Under the pieces are notes generated by a model. That model worked only from the letters and a program-made list of their open reading frames with translations. It did not search any database and was not told the origin of the DNA. Shown here piece by piece: positions 19,792 through 28,754 of a stretch of DNA of 64,000 nt. Each line of letters begins with the position of its first letter. The stretch's first letter is position 1. The stretch spans positions 5,890,001 to 5,954,000 of the forward strand of contig OZ244235.1 of NCBI GenBank assembly GCA_965217095.1, in the 5' to 3' direction. The translations under genes and the position numbers were made by a program. The stretch comes from CAYNZV01 sp965217095. GTDB taxonomy: Bacteria; Latescibacterota; UBA2968; UBA8231.

Positions 19792-20187
19792 TCAGCAGCC
19801 GAAGAAGATCGTGTAGCGATCCGCGTCGTAAATGGCGAACCCTCGAAGGCCGTCGTCGGTGTCCGCAAGATCCTCGTGGAAGGTAACACCCTGTCCGGCA
19901 AACTCTGTGTACAAGAGATCCGGGTCGGGGGTATGGACGAAGGCATCCCACCGCGCCCATTCGTGCCGGGTGTGATTTGGCTGGGGCTGGACGTCGGGAC
20001 CGATCTTTTTCAAAAAGATTGAAACGGCGTCGCGTGCGACGATTCCAAAAAACGGCTCCTCATCGGGAATCTCCAGTTGTACCTCGAATCCCAGCTTGTC
20101 CACGTAGAAATCTCTTGCGGCGGTGTAGTTGCTGACGATGAAGAACGGCGCTACGTCGGTGAGGGTTGCAGCTCTTGTTTCGGTCAT
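19792..20187 (-). CDS. VOC (glyoxalase/bleomycin resistance/dioxygenase) superfamily protein
   Basis: 131 residues from ATG 20187, which has GAGGAG about 8 bases upstream. One VOC unit: PFFIVSNYTAARDFYVDKLGF at the start and a second half ending with GLRGFAIYDADRYTIFFGC. Metal-ligand pattern is partial, so it may be a binding protein rather than an enzyme. Same strand as the Gfo/Idh/MocA gene just upstream. Confidence 0.88.
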   Translation of the reverse strand: MTETRAATLTDVAPFFIVSNYTAARDFYVDKLGFEVQLEIPDEEPFFGIVARDAVSIFLKKIGPDVQPQPNHTRHEWARWDAFVHTPDPDLLYTEFAGQGVTFHEDLADTDDGLRGFAIYDADRYTIFFGC

Positions 20188-20226
20188 AACTCGACTCCTC
20201 GGCGGCAACCGTTGCCGACGCCTCTC

Positions 20227-21321
20227 TTATCCGAAGGCGACGGGCGATCCCTTCAGATAGGCCTGAGTGCTGTTGATCACCAGCTGGATGTCGCTTAAGG
20301 CATCCGCAACCGATGTCCGGCAAGGGGTCCCTTCGGTGATGCACGCGTGAAAATGCCGGAGCTCACCGACGAACGGGCTCTCCCATTCTACCGCCGGCTG
20401 CCGCTCCACCGTGCGGCCCGCAGCGTCGATTTCCCAAATGCTCAGTTTCGAGAGCTGGCCGCGTGAGAATCCGGTCGGATAGGCAAGGATAATCCGCTTG
20501 TCGGCACCGTAGATCTCCAACGTTTCCTTGAAATCCCACAGGTTTGGCAGATCCACCCACGAGGCAATGCAGCGCGAGCCATTGGGGTATTCGAGTACGG
20601 TGGAGAGTGCCCTTCCGTTGTTCCACACGTCGGTGCTGACAATTCGTTTCGGATTGCCAAACAGGATCCGCAAGCCGTAGAGGTCGTGAATGAGGCTTCC
20701 GGCCAATGTAAAGAAGGCACTGACCGCGTCGTCTGGTATTCCATCTCCGAGAGCCTGATTTAATGCCGCCGCGCGGGCGGCTTGCGAGGCTTTTCCCGCC
20801 GAGGCCGGAACATCGTCGAAGCGCTCGATGTGAAACTGGCTGGTATGCAGATCGTTGTTCGGATGCAAGTGGTTTACCTGCACGAAGGTCGGGTCCCATC
20901 CTTCAGCTTCCTCCTCCACGATATTGAACGCCGGATCGTAGACCTTCATGTAACCCACTTGGCCCACCTTGCCGGAGCGCTCGACGGCGGCTGCGATGGA
21001 GGCCGCATCCTCTTTCGAATAGCACATCGGCTTTTCGACGAAGCCATGCTTGCCGGCTGCGAAGGAGGCCACCGCGATTTCGGTCTTCGGGTCGCGGTGG
21101 CAGAGGATGACAGCGTCCACGTCATCCGCGTCCAGCACTTGGCGATAATCTGTCGTGTGATGCGGCACACTAAAGCGGCCGGCAAGGTATTCGGCTAACT
21201 TGGCGGAGACGTCACAGGTCCAGGTCACCTCGAAAAGATGCTGCAGCTCGTGCAGGTTGGGCATGTGCTGTACCTGGGCGATGGCACCGCTGCCGATCAC
21301 CCCGATTCGCACCTTATCCAT
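20227..21321 (-). CDS. Gfo/Idh/MocA family oxidoreductase
   Basis: 364 residues. The nucleotide loop is GVIGSGAIAQVQHMPN and the conserved EKP is in KHGFVEKPMCYS. The C-terminal domain contains FTLAGSLIHDLYGLR with the expected His-Asp pair. It differs clearly from the other three members in the window. It sits between cupin and VOC genes in the minus-strand catabolic run. Substrate unknown. Confidence 0.9.
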   Translation of the reverse strand: MDKVRIGVIGSGAIAQVQHMPNLHELQHLFEVTWTCDVSAKLAEYLAGRFSVPHHTTDYRQVLDADDVDAVILCHRDPKTEIAVASFAAGKHGFVEKPMCYSKEDAASIAAAVERSGKVGQVGYMKVYDPAFNIVEEEAEGWDPTFVQVNHLHPNNDLHTSQFHIERFDDVPASAGKASQAARAAALNQALGDGIPDDAVSAFFTLAGSLIHDLYGLRILFGNPKRIVSTDVWNNGRALSTVLEYPNGSRCIASWVDLPNLWDFKETLEIYGADKRIILAYPTGFSRGQLSKLSIWEIDAAGRTVERQPAVEWESPFVGELRHFHACITEGTPCRTSVADALSDIQLVINSTQAYLKGSPVAFG

Positions 21322-21376
21322 TTAATCCTCCGAGACCTGTAAGCGGATTGTTGTCTGCTGGTCGCCGTTCGATGGC

Positions 21377-22009
21377 CTACCGGTCCGAACCCAGATCGGA
21401 AGCCAGGTCGTTCCAGCTCTCTCCCAGCCCGGCCACACCGTTGTAGACCTGGCGAACATCCTCCCACAACCTGACGCGTATCTCCTCGGCATCGGCGTCA
21501 GACGATTTCAGTTCGTCGAGTATCTCAGCGTGATTTTGTGCCAGCGCGCTGACACGTCGCGCAAGCTCGCCGACGGCGCGCCGCTGCCTCTCGATGCGAT
21601 CGGTGCGCGAAACCGCCGCATCCATCGTTACGTCGTAGGCGTCCGGTCCGGCAAAATGGATCGGTTTGCGCTCTCCATCTGCGGTAAGCATCGTGTGCGA
21701 GGGCAGGATGTGTGGAGTTAACGATAGGTACATGATCACCGGCTGGTCGCCCACTACCCGTACGGCGTGCGGTTCATCGGCGGCGGCGAAACAGAGCTGA
21801 CCTGGCTCGATCCTGGCGATTTCGCCGTTGATTTCGAATTCTGCTATGCCCTGCAGGATCAGAAATACCTCGTGCCCCAGGTCGTGGCTGTGGCGCTCGT
21901 TGAACTCGAGCCCCGGTTCCAACCGGAGGATGCGCGATCTCATCTCCGATGTGACGAAAATGTTCTTCACGTGCTCCGGATTGCGGTAGTCGTATACGGC
22001 GATTCCCAT
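21377..22009 (-). CDS. Cupin domain protein with helical C-terminal extension
   Basis: About 210 residues from ATG 22009, which has AGGTGG just upstream; a GTG nine bases earlier is possible. Residues ~25-105 are a cupin barrel with the metal pattern RHSHDLGHE and a downstream His in DEPHAVRV. Residues ~130-205 are predicted helical and charged. The cupin may bind a metal and a small carboxylate or act as an isomerase. It follows RidA directly on the same strand, with a common transcript likely. Confidence 0.85.
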   Translation of the reverse strand: MGIAVYDYRNPEHVKNIFVTSEMRSRILRLEPGLEFNERHSHDLGHEVFLILQGIAEFEINGEIARIEPGQLCFAAADEPHAVRVVGDQPVIMYLSLTPHILPSHTMLTADGERKPIHFAGPDAYDVTMDAAVSRTDRIERQRRAVGELARRVSALAQNHAEILDELKSSDADAEEIRVRLWEDVRQVYNGVAGLGESWNDLASDLGSDR

Positions 22010-22018
22010 TTTTGCCAC

Positions 22019-22402
22019 CTAGTCCAACACCGCAATCGCTTCGATCTCAACCAGCAAGGTAGGCAGCGCCAGCTCGACGCCTACGGTGGCACGGGCTGGC
22101 CGGCTGTCTCCGAAAAACTCGGCGTAGACCTCGTTCATCGCTTTGAAGTTGGCAAGGTCGGTGATGAACACCGTCGTCTTGACCACATCATCCAGTGTCG
22201 CACCTGCGGCCTCCAGAGCGTGTTTCACATTCTCGAGGGTCTGCTGCGTCTGCGCTTTAATATCGCCCTCGCCGACGAGGTTGCCGTTCACGTCGAAGGC
22301 GATCTGACCGGAGGTGGTCACAATGTTGCCTTTGCGCACGACGGCGTGATAGGGAGCGCCAGGTGTTACCAGGGTATCGGGATTGATTCGTTGGATCGAC
22401 AT
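22019..22402 (-). CDS. RidA/YjgF/YER057c/UK114 family enamine/imine deaminase
   Basis: 127 residues, standard length. The signature GNIVTTSGQIAFDVNG and the C-terminal PARATVGVELALPTLLVEIEA, with the conserved Arg, are clear. RidA hydrolyses reactive enamines or imines left by PLP enzymes; a PLP deaminase lies further along this same strand (13288-14322). A strong Shine-Dalgarno (AAGGAGG) precedes the ATG. It is the first gene of the long minus-strand run. Confidence 0.93.
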   Translation of the reverse strand: MSIQRINPDTLVTPGAPYHAVVRKGNIVTTSGQIAFDVNGNLVGEGDIKAQTQQTLENVKHALEAAGATLDDVVKTTVFITDLANFKAMNEVYAEFFGDSRPARATVGVELALPTLLVEIEAIAVLD

Positions 22403-22530
22403 GTGAACCTCCTTTTAGAATTCGTAGTCGATGTGCCAGGCTGCTACAAGCCTCGCCAGAACCATATAGTTTGGAACGGTTCAACCGCGTTGCTACCTTT
22501 TCGATCATCGATCACTTAGTGGCCTACAAT

Positions 22531-23820
22531 ATGAAGCTCGAAAACATACAAGCAAGAGGTTGCCCGGTTGGGCTGCGCTCGACAGCTAGGGGTGAAGGCT
22601 ACCGCCCGTCACTGCCGCCAGCGTTTGTGAATAAGCTTTCCAGGCACTTGATGTGTTGTTTCCTGTTTGGTTCAAGCTATTTGGCGTGTAGTCCCACTCT
22701 CGAGGACAGCATCGAGAAATTGAGTGGTGGTCCCGACGAACGAAAGAGCGCAAAACACGAACTGCTGCTGGCCAAAGACCAGGCCGTCGAGCCTCTGCTC
22801 GAGGCGCTGGAGAATCCGCGGTACCGGGAGAGTCGACCAGACCTCGTAGACGTATTGGTCAGCCTGTTGTTGCGTGCGGAGAAAGAGCAGATTGCCGACG
22901 TGCTGCGGAAGCACCTGCTTGACGATCCCGATCCACGGGTGCGTGGGCGCATCGCCTACAAGCTGGGCATGAGTATGAAGCTGGAATACGCCGACAGTTT
23001 CATCTCGGCCCTGGAGGATTCAAGCTCTGAGGTGCGACAGCATGCATTGGCCGCTCTCGGGAATGTTTTTGGCAAGCTAGAGGACCATCAACACGAGATA
23101 TTACGCCCGGCGGCTATGCAAAATCTGGATGACCCGATCGATGGGGTGAGCGATGCTGCCTTGTTCCTGGTGGAGGAATACATCGGACGCTGGGCCGAGG
23201 AAGCGCGCCAACAGGCGCTCAAGGCGAACGTGAATGAGGCCGACTCCATTCTGGCTCGGGCGCTGGTGTATGCTCCGGAAAGCAAACAGCTCCACTACTA
23301 CCGAGGTGTATTCTATTTCGAGAATGACCAGCGAGAGCGTGGCCTCCAAATTCTGCGCGAGAACCAACTGCTGTTCGACGTTCCAGCTTTCGATGAAGCA
23401 CCTGTGATCGACGGACGCCTGGAGGAGAGTGTCTGGAAGGGGGCTGCTGTTATCGACACCTTCTACAGATGGGGACGTTCCCGCACCAACATGCTTCCCC
23501 AGGCGCGGACGAGGGCGCATCTCGGATATACGGCAGAAGCGTTTTTCATGGGAATTCACTGCTTCGACGCCCACCCTGAAAGCCTCGTGGTAGTGCGGCT
23601 GGAGGACACCAACTACGGAAATCAGTTTCAAGATCTCATCGAGTTCTTGTTCGACCGCAACCTCGACCAGAGAACCTTGAGTGGCTTCAAGATCAACACC
23701 GTGGCCGATATCAGAGACGGCTGGCAAGAGGAAACGCGCGACTTGTCGTGGAATGCGGAAAAGGAAGTTGCGACTTTCGTGGGATCGGATTACTGGTCTC
23801 TCGAATTCAAGCTGAAGTGA
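22531..23820 (+). CDS. HEAT/TPR/CBM9-like lipoprotein, cut short by an in-frame TGA
   Basis: About 430 residues. Start ATG 22531 gives a signal segment with lipobox YLAC (Cys about residue 53); the next residues SPTLEDSIEKLSGGPDERK match the array lipoproteins at 40.4-53.0 kb. HEAT-like repeats follow, then a TPR-like pair (ADSILARALVYAPESKQLHYY) and a CBM9/DOMON-like domain (VIDGRLEESVWKGAA ... CFDAHPESLVV ... FDRNLDQ). The frame hits TGA at 23818, exactly where the paralogues have the Trp of 'RWDPKYHPPP', and the remaining tail is still readable after it. It is the only copy outside the main locus and sits 12 bases before the M81 gene's start. Function unknown; likely an outer-membrane-anchored surface protein. 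Confidence 0.85.
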   Translation: MKLENIQARGCPVGLRSTARGEGYRPSLPPAFVNKLSRHLMCCFLFGSSYLACSPTLEDSIEKLSGGPDERKSAKHELLLAKDQAVEPLLEALENPRYRESRPDLVDVLVSLLLRAEKEQIADVLRKHLLDDPDPRVRGRIAYKLGMSMKLEYADSFISALEDSSSEVRQHALAALGNVFGKLEDHQHEILRPAAMQNLDDPIDGVSDAALFLVEEYIGRWAEEARQQALKANVNEADSILARALVYAPESKQLHYYRGVFYFENDQRERGLQILRENQLLFDVPAFDEAPVIDGRLEESVWKGAAVIDTFYRWGRSRTNMLPQARTRAHLGYTAEAFFMGIHCFDAHPESLVVVRLEDTNYGNQFQDLIEFLFDRNLDQRTLSGFKINTVADIRDGWQEETRDLSWNAEKEVATFVGSDYWSLEFKLK

Positions 23821-23964
23821 GATCCAACATATCATCCACCTCCCACCAGCGGAGATATATCGGGATTCAATATCCAACGTTGCTTCCGCGGCAAGGAGTA
23901 CAGCCAGGCCTTTCGCGACTACGACGAGCACAACGACACGCCGGGATATCTCACGTTCAAGTAA
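23821..23964 (+). pseudogene. Cut-off C-terminal tail of the preceding lipoprotein
   Basis: Without any frame change, the 47 codons after the TGA read DPTYHPPPTSGDISGFNIQ and end DTPGYLTFK before TAA. This matches the paralogue ending DPKYHPPPVPGDVSGLDV ... APGYLVYQ. A single TGG to TGA change therefore explains the truncation. It may be a recent nonsense mutation or a sequence error. Confidence 0.8.
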
Positions 23965-23976
23965 TCTGAGGTTACC

Positions 23977-24974
23977 ATGAAAGCAGCCCTGGTCCAGTTC
24001 ATCTTCGAAACCAATACCTTCACTCCCGCCGATGCAGAGATTGAGGTTTTCAAGGAGGGCGGGGTCTGGTGTGATACCGAGAGTGGCACGCGGGAATGGG
24101 CCGCTGGAACCAACTCGCAGCTGCAGCGAAGTCTCGAGGTTCTGGAAGCTGCGGGATGGGAAACCGTCCCTTGCTTTGCAGCTGTTTGCCGTTCGCCCGC
24201 CGGTCGCCTTAGCGCCAACTGCTTTCGCGAGACACTCGATGCTCTCTTTGCGGGTCTAGAGGCCGCTGCCCCGTTCGACGTGCTGATAATGCACCTGCAT
24301 GGCGCGGCTTGTGCCGTCGGTGAAGATGACACCGAAGGTCACATCCTGGAGAAGGTGCGTACCGATCTCGGTTTCAAGGGTCTGGTGGTACTGTCGCTTG
24401 ATCTGCACGCCAACTTTACCCGCCGCATGCTCGAGCATGCAGACGCGGTTACCGCCTACCACACCTTTCCCCACATGGACTTCAGCGAAACCGGGGAGCG
24501 GGCGGCTCGGCTGGCACTTCGAGGTGGTCCATACACACGCGCGGCGGCCAAGATCGCTGCCCTCGTCCCACCCACCGACAGCACTCATTTCGAAGGCCAC
24601 TTGGCCGATATCCTGGCTCGAGCTCGCGAACTCGAACAGCTGGAAGAGGTGCTCGACGTTTGCATCCTTCCTGTCCAACCGTGGATGGACATCGAAGAGA
24701 TGGGATCATCCGTTGTGATCACCGCGTCCGGGGCAGGAGCGCCGTTACCGGAGCTCGAGAGATTGGCCAACCAATGGTTCGATCAACGGCACGACTGGGA
24801 TACGCGCCTCCAGGACTGGCCGACGATCATCGAAACCCTCAAACGCGGGGACGATCGTCCTCGAGCACTGGTGGATGCAGCGGATGCGACTTCCGGTGGC
24901 TCGCCCGGGACCAGCGTCGAGGCGCTGCGGCAGTTACTGCCGTTCAAAGACGAGCTGCCAGGAAAGGTGTTGTT
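23977..24974 (+). pseudogene. M81 family (MlrC-like) metallopeptidase, 5' part, split by an IS element
   Basis: The N-terminal DUF1485/MlrC half of an M81 peptidase: start ETNTFTPADAEIEVFKEGG, then IMHLHGAACAVGEDDTEG and LSLDLHANFTRRM. The latter carry the His and Asp residues that family members use to bind zinc. The family includes microcystinase-like MlrC and peptidase-like amidohydrolases. The gene runs into an IS1595-type element after GTGTTGTT at 24974 and resumes at 26109 in the same orientation. As it stands the frame ends at TAA 24988-24990 inside the element, giving a truncated protein. It follows the lipoprotein pseudogene tail by 12 bases. Confidence 0.88.
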
Positions 24975-24997
24975 GGGGGTATCCATTTAACCGGAGT
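24975..24997 (+). repeat. Left terminal inverted repeat of the IS element
   Basis: Starts GGGGGTATCCATTTAACC and continues GGAGT. It pairs with the right end at 26083-26105, one mismatch in 23. Confidence 0.88.
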
Positions 24998-25014
24998 TAC
25001 CATATGTTCAGTGC

Positions 25015-26067
25015 ATGGCGTATCCTCGCGCTGGCAAGCACTACCCGGGCTCGGTTGGCGAGTTTCAAGCCTGGTTTCGAACCGATGCGGACTGCCTGGA
25101 CTACCTCGAATGGCTGCGGTGGCCCGACGGCTTCGTCTGTCCGAGTTGCGGCCACGAAGGCGGTTGGCGCTTGGGCGATGGCCGCTTCATGTGTCCGGCG
25201 TGTTCGACACGCAGTTCGGTGACGGCCGGTACGATCTTCGATCGGACGCGGACACCCTTGACGATATGGTACACCGCCTGCTGGCTGTTCGCCACCGGTA
25301 AAGACGGGATCTCGGCGTTGAGCTTGAAGCGAGTACTGGAGATCAGCTCCTACCAGACTGCCTGGGCCATGCTGCACCGCCTGCGGTCGGTGTTGGTACG
25401 TCCCGGTCGGGATCTGCTGAGCGGGACGGTACAGGTGGACGAGACCTACATCGGCGGCGCCGAGCCTGGGCTGGCCGGTGGCCGCGCTAGGGGCAAGAAG
25501 GTGCTGACCGGTATCGCAGTTGAGGTTCATGAGCCGAGAGGATTGGGGCGGTGCCGCATGTCGCCACTGGCCGATGCCTCTGCCGAGACCTTGCACGCGT
25601 TCGTGATGGATCACGTCGAGCCGGGCTCGACGATCATCACCGACGGGTGGCCCGCTTATCAGGGACTGGCTCAGCTCGGCTACGAGCACGATCGGCGCAG
25701 CCAGGGCGCGGCCCGCGCTCGGGGCGATGATCCCAACAAGCTGTTGCCCGCCGTGCACCGCGTTGTCTCACTGGCCAAGCGGTGGCTGCTGGGAACGCAT
25801 CAAGGGGCCGCCGACAGTACCCACATGAGCCACTACCTCAACGAGTTCGTGTTCCGCTTCAATCGCCGCCGCTCCCGCAGCCGCGGCATGGTGTTTTATC
25901 GCGTGCTCGAGCTGGCCGTGGCCCACGAGCCGATGCGTTTCCAGGATCTCATTGCCAGCCGACGGCCGAGGAAGCTGCCCCCCGAGCCGCCCAAACGGCG
26001 AGGGCATCCCACGAGCCTGGAACGCCCAGGGGCAAACCGGCCGTGGCGGTCGGCGGCCGAACACTGA
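25015..26067 (+). CDS. IS1595-family DDE transposase with N-terminal zinc ribbon
   Basis: 350 residues. An N-terminal zinc ribbon (CPSC at 42-45, CPAC at 60-63) precedes the ISXO2-like DDE domain. The catalytic positions are Asp142 in VDETYIGG, Asp210 in IITDGWPAYQGL, and an acidic residue in MSHYLNEFVFRFNRR (Glu277 or its His/Asn neighbours; IS1595 members vary here). A basic C-terminal tail follows. The ATG at 25015 lies just inside the left inverted repeat. Appears intact. Confidence 0.93.
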   Translation: MAYPRAGKHYPGSVGEFQAWFRTDADCLDYLEWLRWPDGFVCPSCGHEGGWRLGDGRFMCPACSTRSSVTAGTIFDRTRTPLTIWYTACWLFATGKDGISALSLKRVLEISSYQTAWAMLHRLRSVLVRPGRDLLSGTVQVDETYIGGAEPGLAGGRARGKKVLTGIAVEVHEPRGLGRCRMSPLADASAETLHAFVMDHVEPGSTIITDGWPAYQGLAQLGYEHDRRSQGAARARGDDPNKLLPAVHRVVSLAKRWLLGTHQGAADSTHMSHYLNEFVFRFNRRRSRSRGMVFYRVLELAVAHEPMRFQDLIASRRPRKLPPEPPKRRGHPTSLERPGANRPWRSAAEH

Positions 26068-26082
26068 TGGGGGTCGCGACGC

Positions 26083-26105
26083 ACTCCGGTTAAATGGATA
26101 TCCCC
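26083..26105 (-). repeat. Right terminal inverted repeat of the IS element
   Basis: Reverse complement begins GGGGATATCCATTTAACC, matching the left end. The bases AAA (26106-26108) before the duplicated GTGTTGTT are either part of the element or part of an 11-base imperfect target repeat. Confidence 0.85.
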
Positions 26106-26108
26106 AAA

Positions 26109-26585
26109 GTGTTGTTATGGGTGGTGTGCCCGCCAACCGTCGAAGCAGCGGCCAAGGGGGCGACTCGATTCACCACGGGAGATCCATCGGTTGAGTGGGA
26201 GGGGAAGGTTCTGTGGACCGGCGAAGGAAACTATCGCGCCCGGGGCAAGGCGTATACAGGTCTCAGCTTCTCGATGGGGAGAGCGGCGGTGATTGAGTCG
26301 GGACAGCTGCAGCTGGTGGCCTGCACGCTTCCGGCGTTGACGCCTGATCCGGCTTTCTACGAGTGTGTCGGGTTGCGGCCGAATGACGCGCTCGCTATGC
26401 AGGCCAAGAGCATGACCGGTTGGATGGCAGGTTTCGAGATGGAATGGGAGCGTGGTTTGCCCTTTGACGGCCCCGGCGCCTGCTCGCTCAATTTCGCGAA
26501 GATGCCGTTCGCGGGTCCCGCGAAAGCGCTGTTCCCAATGAATCCGCAGCCGAAGAATCCGATACGTATCTGGACGTTGGATTGA
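26109..26585 (+). pseudogene. M81 family metallopeptidase, 3' part after the IS insertion
   Basis: Begins KVLLWVVCPPTVEAAA and contains TGEGNYRARGKAYTG, AAVIESGQLQLVACT and a tail ending PIRIWTLD. This is the MlrC C-terminal domain that would follow the 5' part ending at 24974. The open frame that starts in the IS end (26094) could be translated but lacks the catalytic N-terminal half. Confidence 0.8.
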
Positions 26586-26591
26586 CCACCC

Positions 26592-28004
26592 TTACGTCTC
26601 GCAAACCTCTTCCAGCAGAGACAGGGTCTCGGTGATGACGATGCCGGCAGCGTCGGGGCTGAACGGCGTGACCTCGACCTCATACCCGCCCACCGGGTAA
26701 GCGTCGGCTACCGGAATATAAGCCCAGCCCACGTTGGAATAACCGGAAAACAGGGTGTGCTCGATCGGCGATTGCTCTTTGATCTGCAAGCCGATTTCGA
26801 CAAACGGTTCTCCGGGAATCGCGACCAGTGCAATCTTGTCGCCGATTGCGAAGACCTGGGCTTCGAAGGTACGATGGGTCTGTCCCTCTAGCTCTCGCGC
26901 CATGTCCGCCCGCATCTTTACCCGTTTGGCTTGCATGGTTTCCTGAATAACTGCCTCCTCGCCGGCCTCTGTTTTCCGCAGCTCGTCCAGCCGTTTGACG
27001 TGAGCGGCCAGTTCTGCCTCCAGCAGTTCGGTGGCGGGCAGTTCTTTGATGGGAAGCTGCATCCGCCGCGTGGCAACGCGTATCCCTTGGTCATCTTCCT
27101 CGATTGGCTCTTCTTCGTAGACCGCCAGTGGCGCACCCGATTCCAGGGTGTTGGAGTAGCGCTCTTTTCGCGGCGGGACCTCGAGTTCCCACCAAATGCG
27201 GCTCGCTTCGTGCCCGAGGATGGCGCCCAGGCGTTCGTACTCTTCCAACCCATGACGGGCAACACCGCGAATGGGGCCAACGTCACCGGCGGCGCCTTGC
27301 AGAAACAGACAGGTTGTCCCCGTCGCCTCTTCCACGACCCGCTTGACGACCCCGGGATAATCGGGTGTAACCAGATCACAGTCGGGTCCCACCGTAATCG
27401 GATGGCAGGCGTAGTTGACGATGGCGGCCAGCGGTTGACCTGACAGATCGTCGATGCGAACCAGTTGTACTTCCGGGTCAATGGGCCCATCCCAGTTGCG
27501 GCCGACTACAACAGCACCATCCTCCGGACGTTGCAAGCGACGGTTGACGCTTATGTGGCAAGAACCGCTACCAGTGCCTATCCGCGCCGGCGCCAGGTTT
27601 CGCATGGCCTCCCAGCCAACACCTGCGATGCGGTGAAGCAGACTACGGTCGTACGCTTCGACCACCTCTACACCTTCTGTAAACCAGGAGGTCCAGAAAC
27701 TGCCGGTGACCGGTCCGGAATGAGTGTGGGTGTAACTCAGGCGGATGTGGGATCGCGGCAAACCGGTTAGCTCGACGACGGCCTGCTGAACTTTACTGGC
27801 TTCGGGCTCCCATAGATAGATCAGGTCGATGTCGATGATGACAACGGTTTCCTCGCCATCACTCAAGGCCAGTGCCGTTGCCCACAACGGTAGATCGGCA
27901 CCGGCGGCGCGTTGGTGGGTCTGCGCGCCCCAGCCGGCATGGGCGATTCCGGGGGGAGGTGTGATATCGATGCGGGCGACACCGGCGGCTAGTTGCGGTT
28001 TCAA
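26592..28004 (-). CDS. Neutral/alkaline non-lysosomal ceramidase-like protein
   Basis: About 470 residues. The N-terminal segment ARIDITPPPGIAHAGWG and the zinc region RLSYTHTHSGPVTG match the neutral ceramidase catalytic domain. A further His-containing zinc segment is IVNYACHPITVGPD. The start is most likely TTG at 28004, overlapping the TGA of the upstream gene (TTGA) and suggesting translational coupling. No signal peptide is visible, unlike secreted ceramidases; many bacterial relatives without one are of unknown substrate, so a true ceramide substrate is not assured. Confidence 0.85.
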   Translation of the reverse strand: MKPQLAAGVARIDITPPPGIAHAGWGAQTHQRAAGADLPLWATALALSDGEETVVIIDIDLIYLWEPEASKVQQAVVELTGLPRSHIRLSYTHTHSGPVTGSFWTSWFTEGVEVVEAYDRSLLHRIAGVGWEAMRNLAPARIGTGSGSCHISVNRRLQRPEDGAVVVGRNWDGPIDPEVQLVRIDDLSGQPLAAIVNYACHPITVGPDCDLVTPDYPGVVKRVVEEATGTTCLFLQGAAGDVGPIRGVARHGLEEYERLGAILGHEASRIWWELEVPPRKERYSNTLESGAPLAVYEEEPIEEDDQGIRVATRRMQLPIKELPATELLEAELAAHVKRLDELRKTEAGEEAVIQETMQAKRVKMRADMARELEGQTHRTFEAQVFAIGDKIALVAIPGEPFVEIGLQIKEQSPIEHTLFSGYSNVGWAYIPVADAYPVGGYEVEVTPFSPDAAGIVITETLSLLEEVCET

Positions 28005-28678
28005 AAGTAGATCCACTCCTCGCCCTGCGGATACCGCCACCAGTAGGATTCATCGTTGGTCGCGCGCCACTGCTCGAACTGCTGCCGGGGTGTAATCGCG
28101 CGGCGCGACTCCTCGCCCTGATGCCACATCCACATCCGAAAAACCTGTGCCATCCCCTCCACCGAGAACTGCTCGAATTGTTCCTCGACACGTTTCCGCT
28201 CGTCGAGTTCGAAGGTGGCCATCACCTTCTCGATGCTGGCGGCCGTCATGTCCTGAAACGCTTGAGGCGTGTTGGTATCGTATCCCTGGACGCGCCGCAG
28301 CCCCGCTTTGAAAACGATAAGCGGGGTTTCGCCTCGGCGTTTTCCTTCCTCCTCGCCCGGCGGCGGATCGATGAAATCGCGACGAAACGCGGCGAGGTTT
28401 TCAACCGCGGTTTGCGGGCGAGTGCTACTTGGCTCCTCGTTGCCCTGTTCGAAGAGGCTGGCCGCATGAACCACGGCCGCACGTCGCACGACGAAACTAG
28501 CATTCAGCACCGAGAACTGGTTGAGATAACCTAAGAAACGCCCTTGTTCCGCAGCGGCGAACCCGTCCATCAGTTGCTGTGCGCTCTGGCGCAAGATACT
28601 TTTCCATTCCGCATCGGGGGTCGCCCTGGCAAGGTAGGTCTCCAAAGCAGCGTCGAGGGCGCTCCTGTCGCTCGTCAT
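28001..28678 (-). CDS. Conserved hypothetical protein, mostly helical
   Basis: About 225 residues from ATG 28678 (MTSDRSALDAALETYLA), with AGGGA about 8 bases upstream. No known domain recognised. It is charged and helical, with no signal peptide or TM segment. The Trp/Tyr-rich end reads EQWRATNDESYWWRYP. It is coupled with the ceramidase-like gene (four-base overlap) and lies 76 bases from the beta-propeller gene upstream, so the three may be cotranscribed. Confidence 0.65.
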   Translation of the reverse strand: MTSDRSALDAALETYLARATPDAEWKSILRQSAQQLMDGFAAAEQGRFLGYLNQFSVLNASFVVRRAAVVHAASLFEQGNEEPSSTRPQTAVENLAAFRRDFIDPPPGEEEGKRRGETPLIVFKAGLRRVQGYDTNTPQAFQDMTAASIEKVMATFELDERKRVEEQFEQFSVEGMAQVFRMWMWHQGEESRRAITPRQQFEQWRATNDESYWWRYPQGEEWIYF

Positions 28679-28754
28679 TTCTCCATTCCCTATCGAGTTC
28701 GTCTTTCGGCCGGCCAAGTGCGGCTGCCACCGTTGGCGCTCGCGCCCCGTTGCT

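Larger units (their letters stand above)
24975..26105 (+). mobile_element. IS1595-family insertion sequence with terminal inverted repeats
   Basis: About 1,131 bases. The ends are near-identical inverted repeats: left GGGGGTATCCATTTAACC..., right reverse complement GGGGATATCCATTTAACC..., 22 of 23 bases matching. The target duplication is GTGTTGTT at 24967-24974 and 26109-26116. It extends to 11 bases with one mismatch if the preceding AAG/AAA is included. Eight-base duplications are known for IS1595. One transposase gene fills most of the element. It has split an M81 peptidase gene, and both halves remain recognisable, which suggests a fairly recent insertion. Confidence 0.9.

Noticed and set aside
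23101..23931. Long open frames antisense to the lipoproteins
   Set aside because: GC-rich coding sequence commonly leaves its antisense frames open; similar antisense frames recur opposite each paralogue, as expected from shared sequence.
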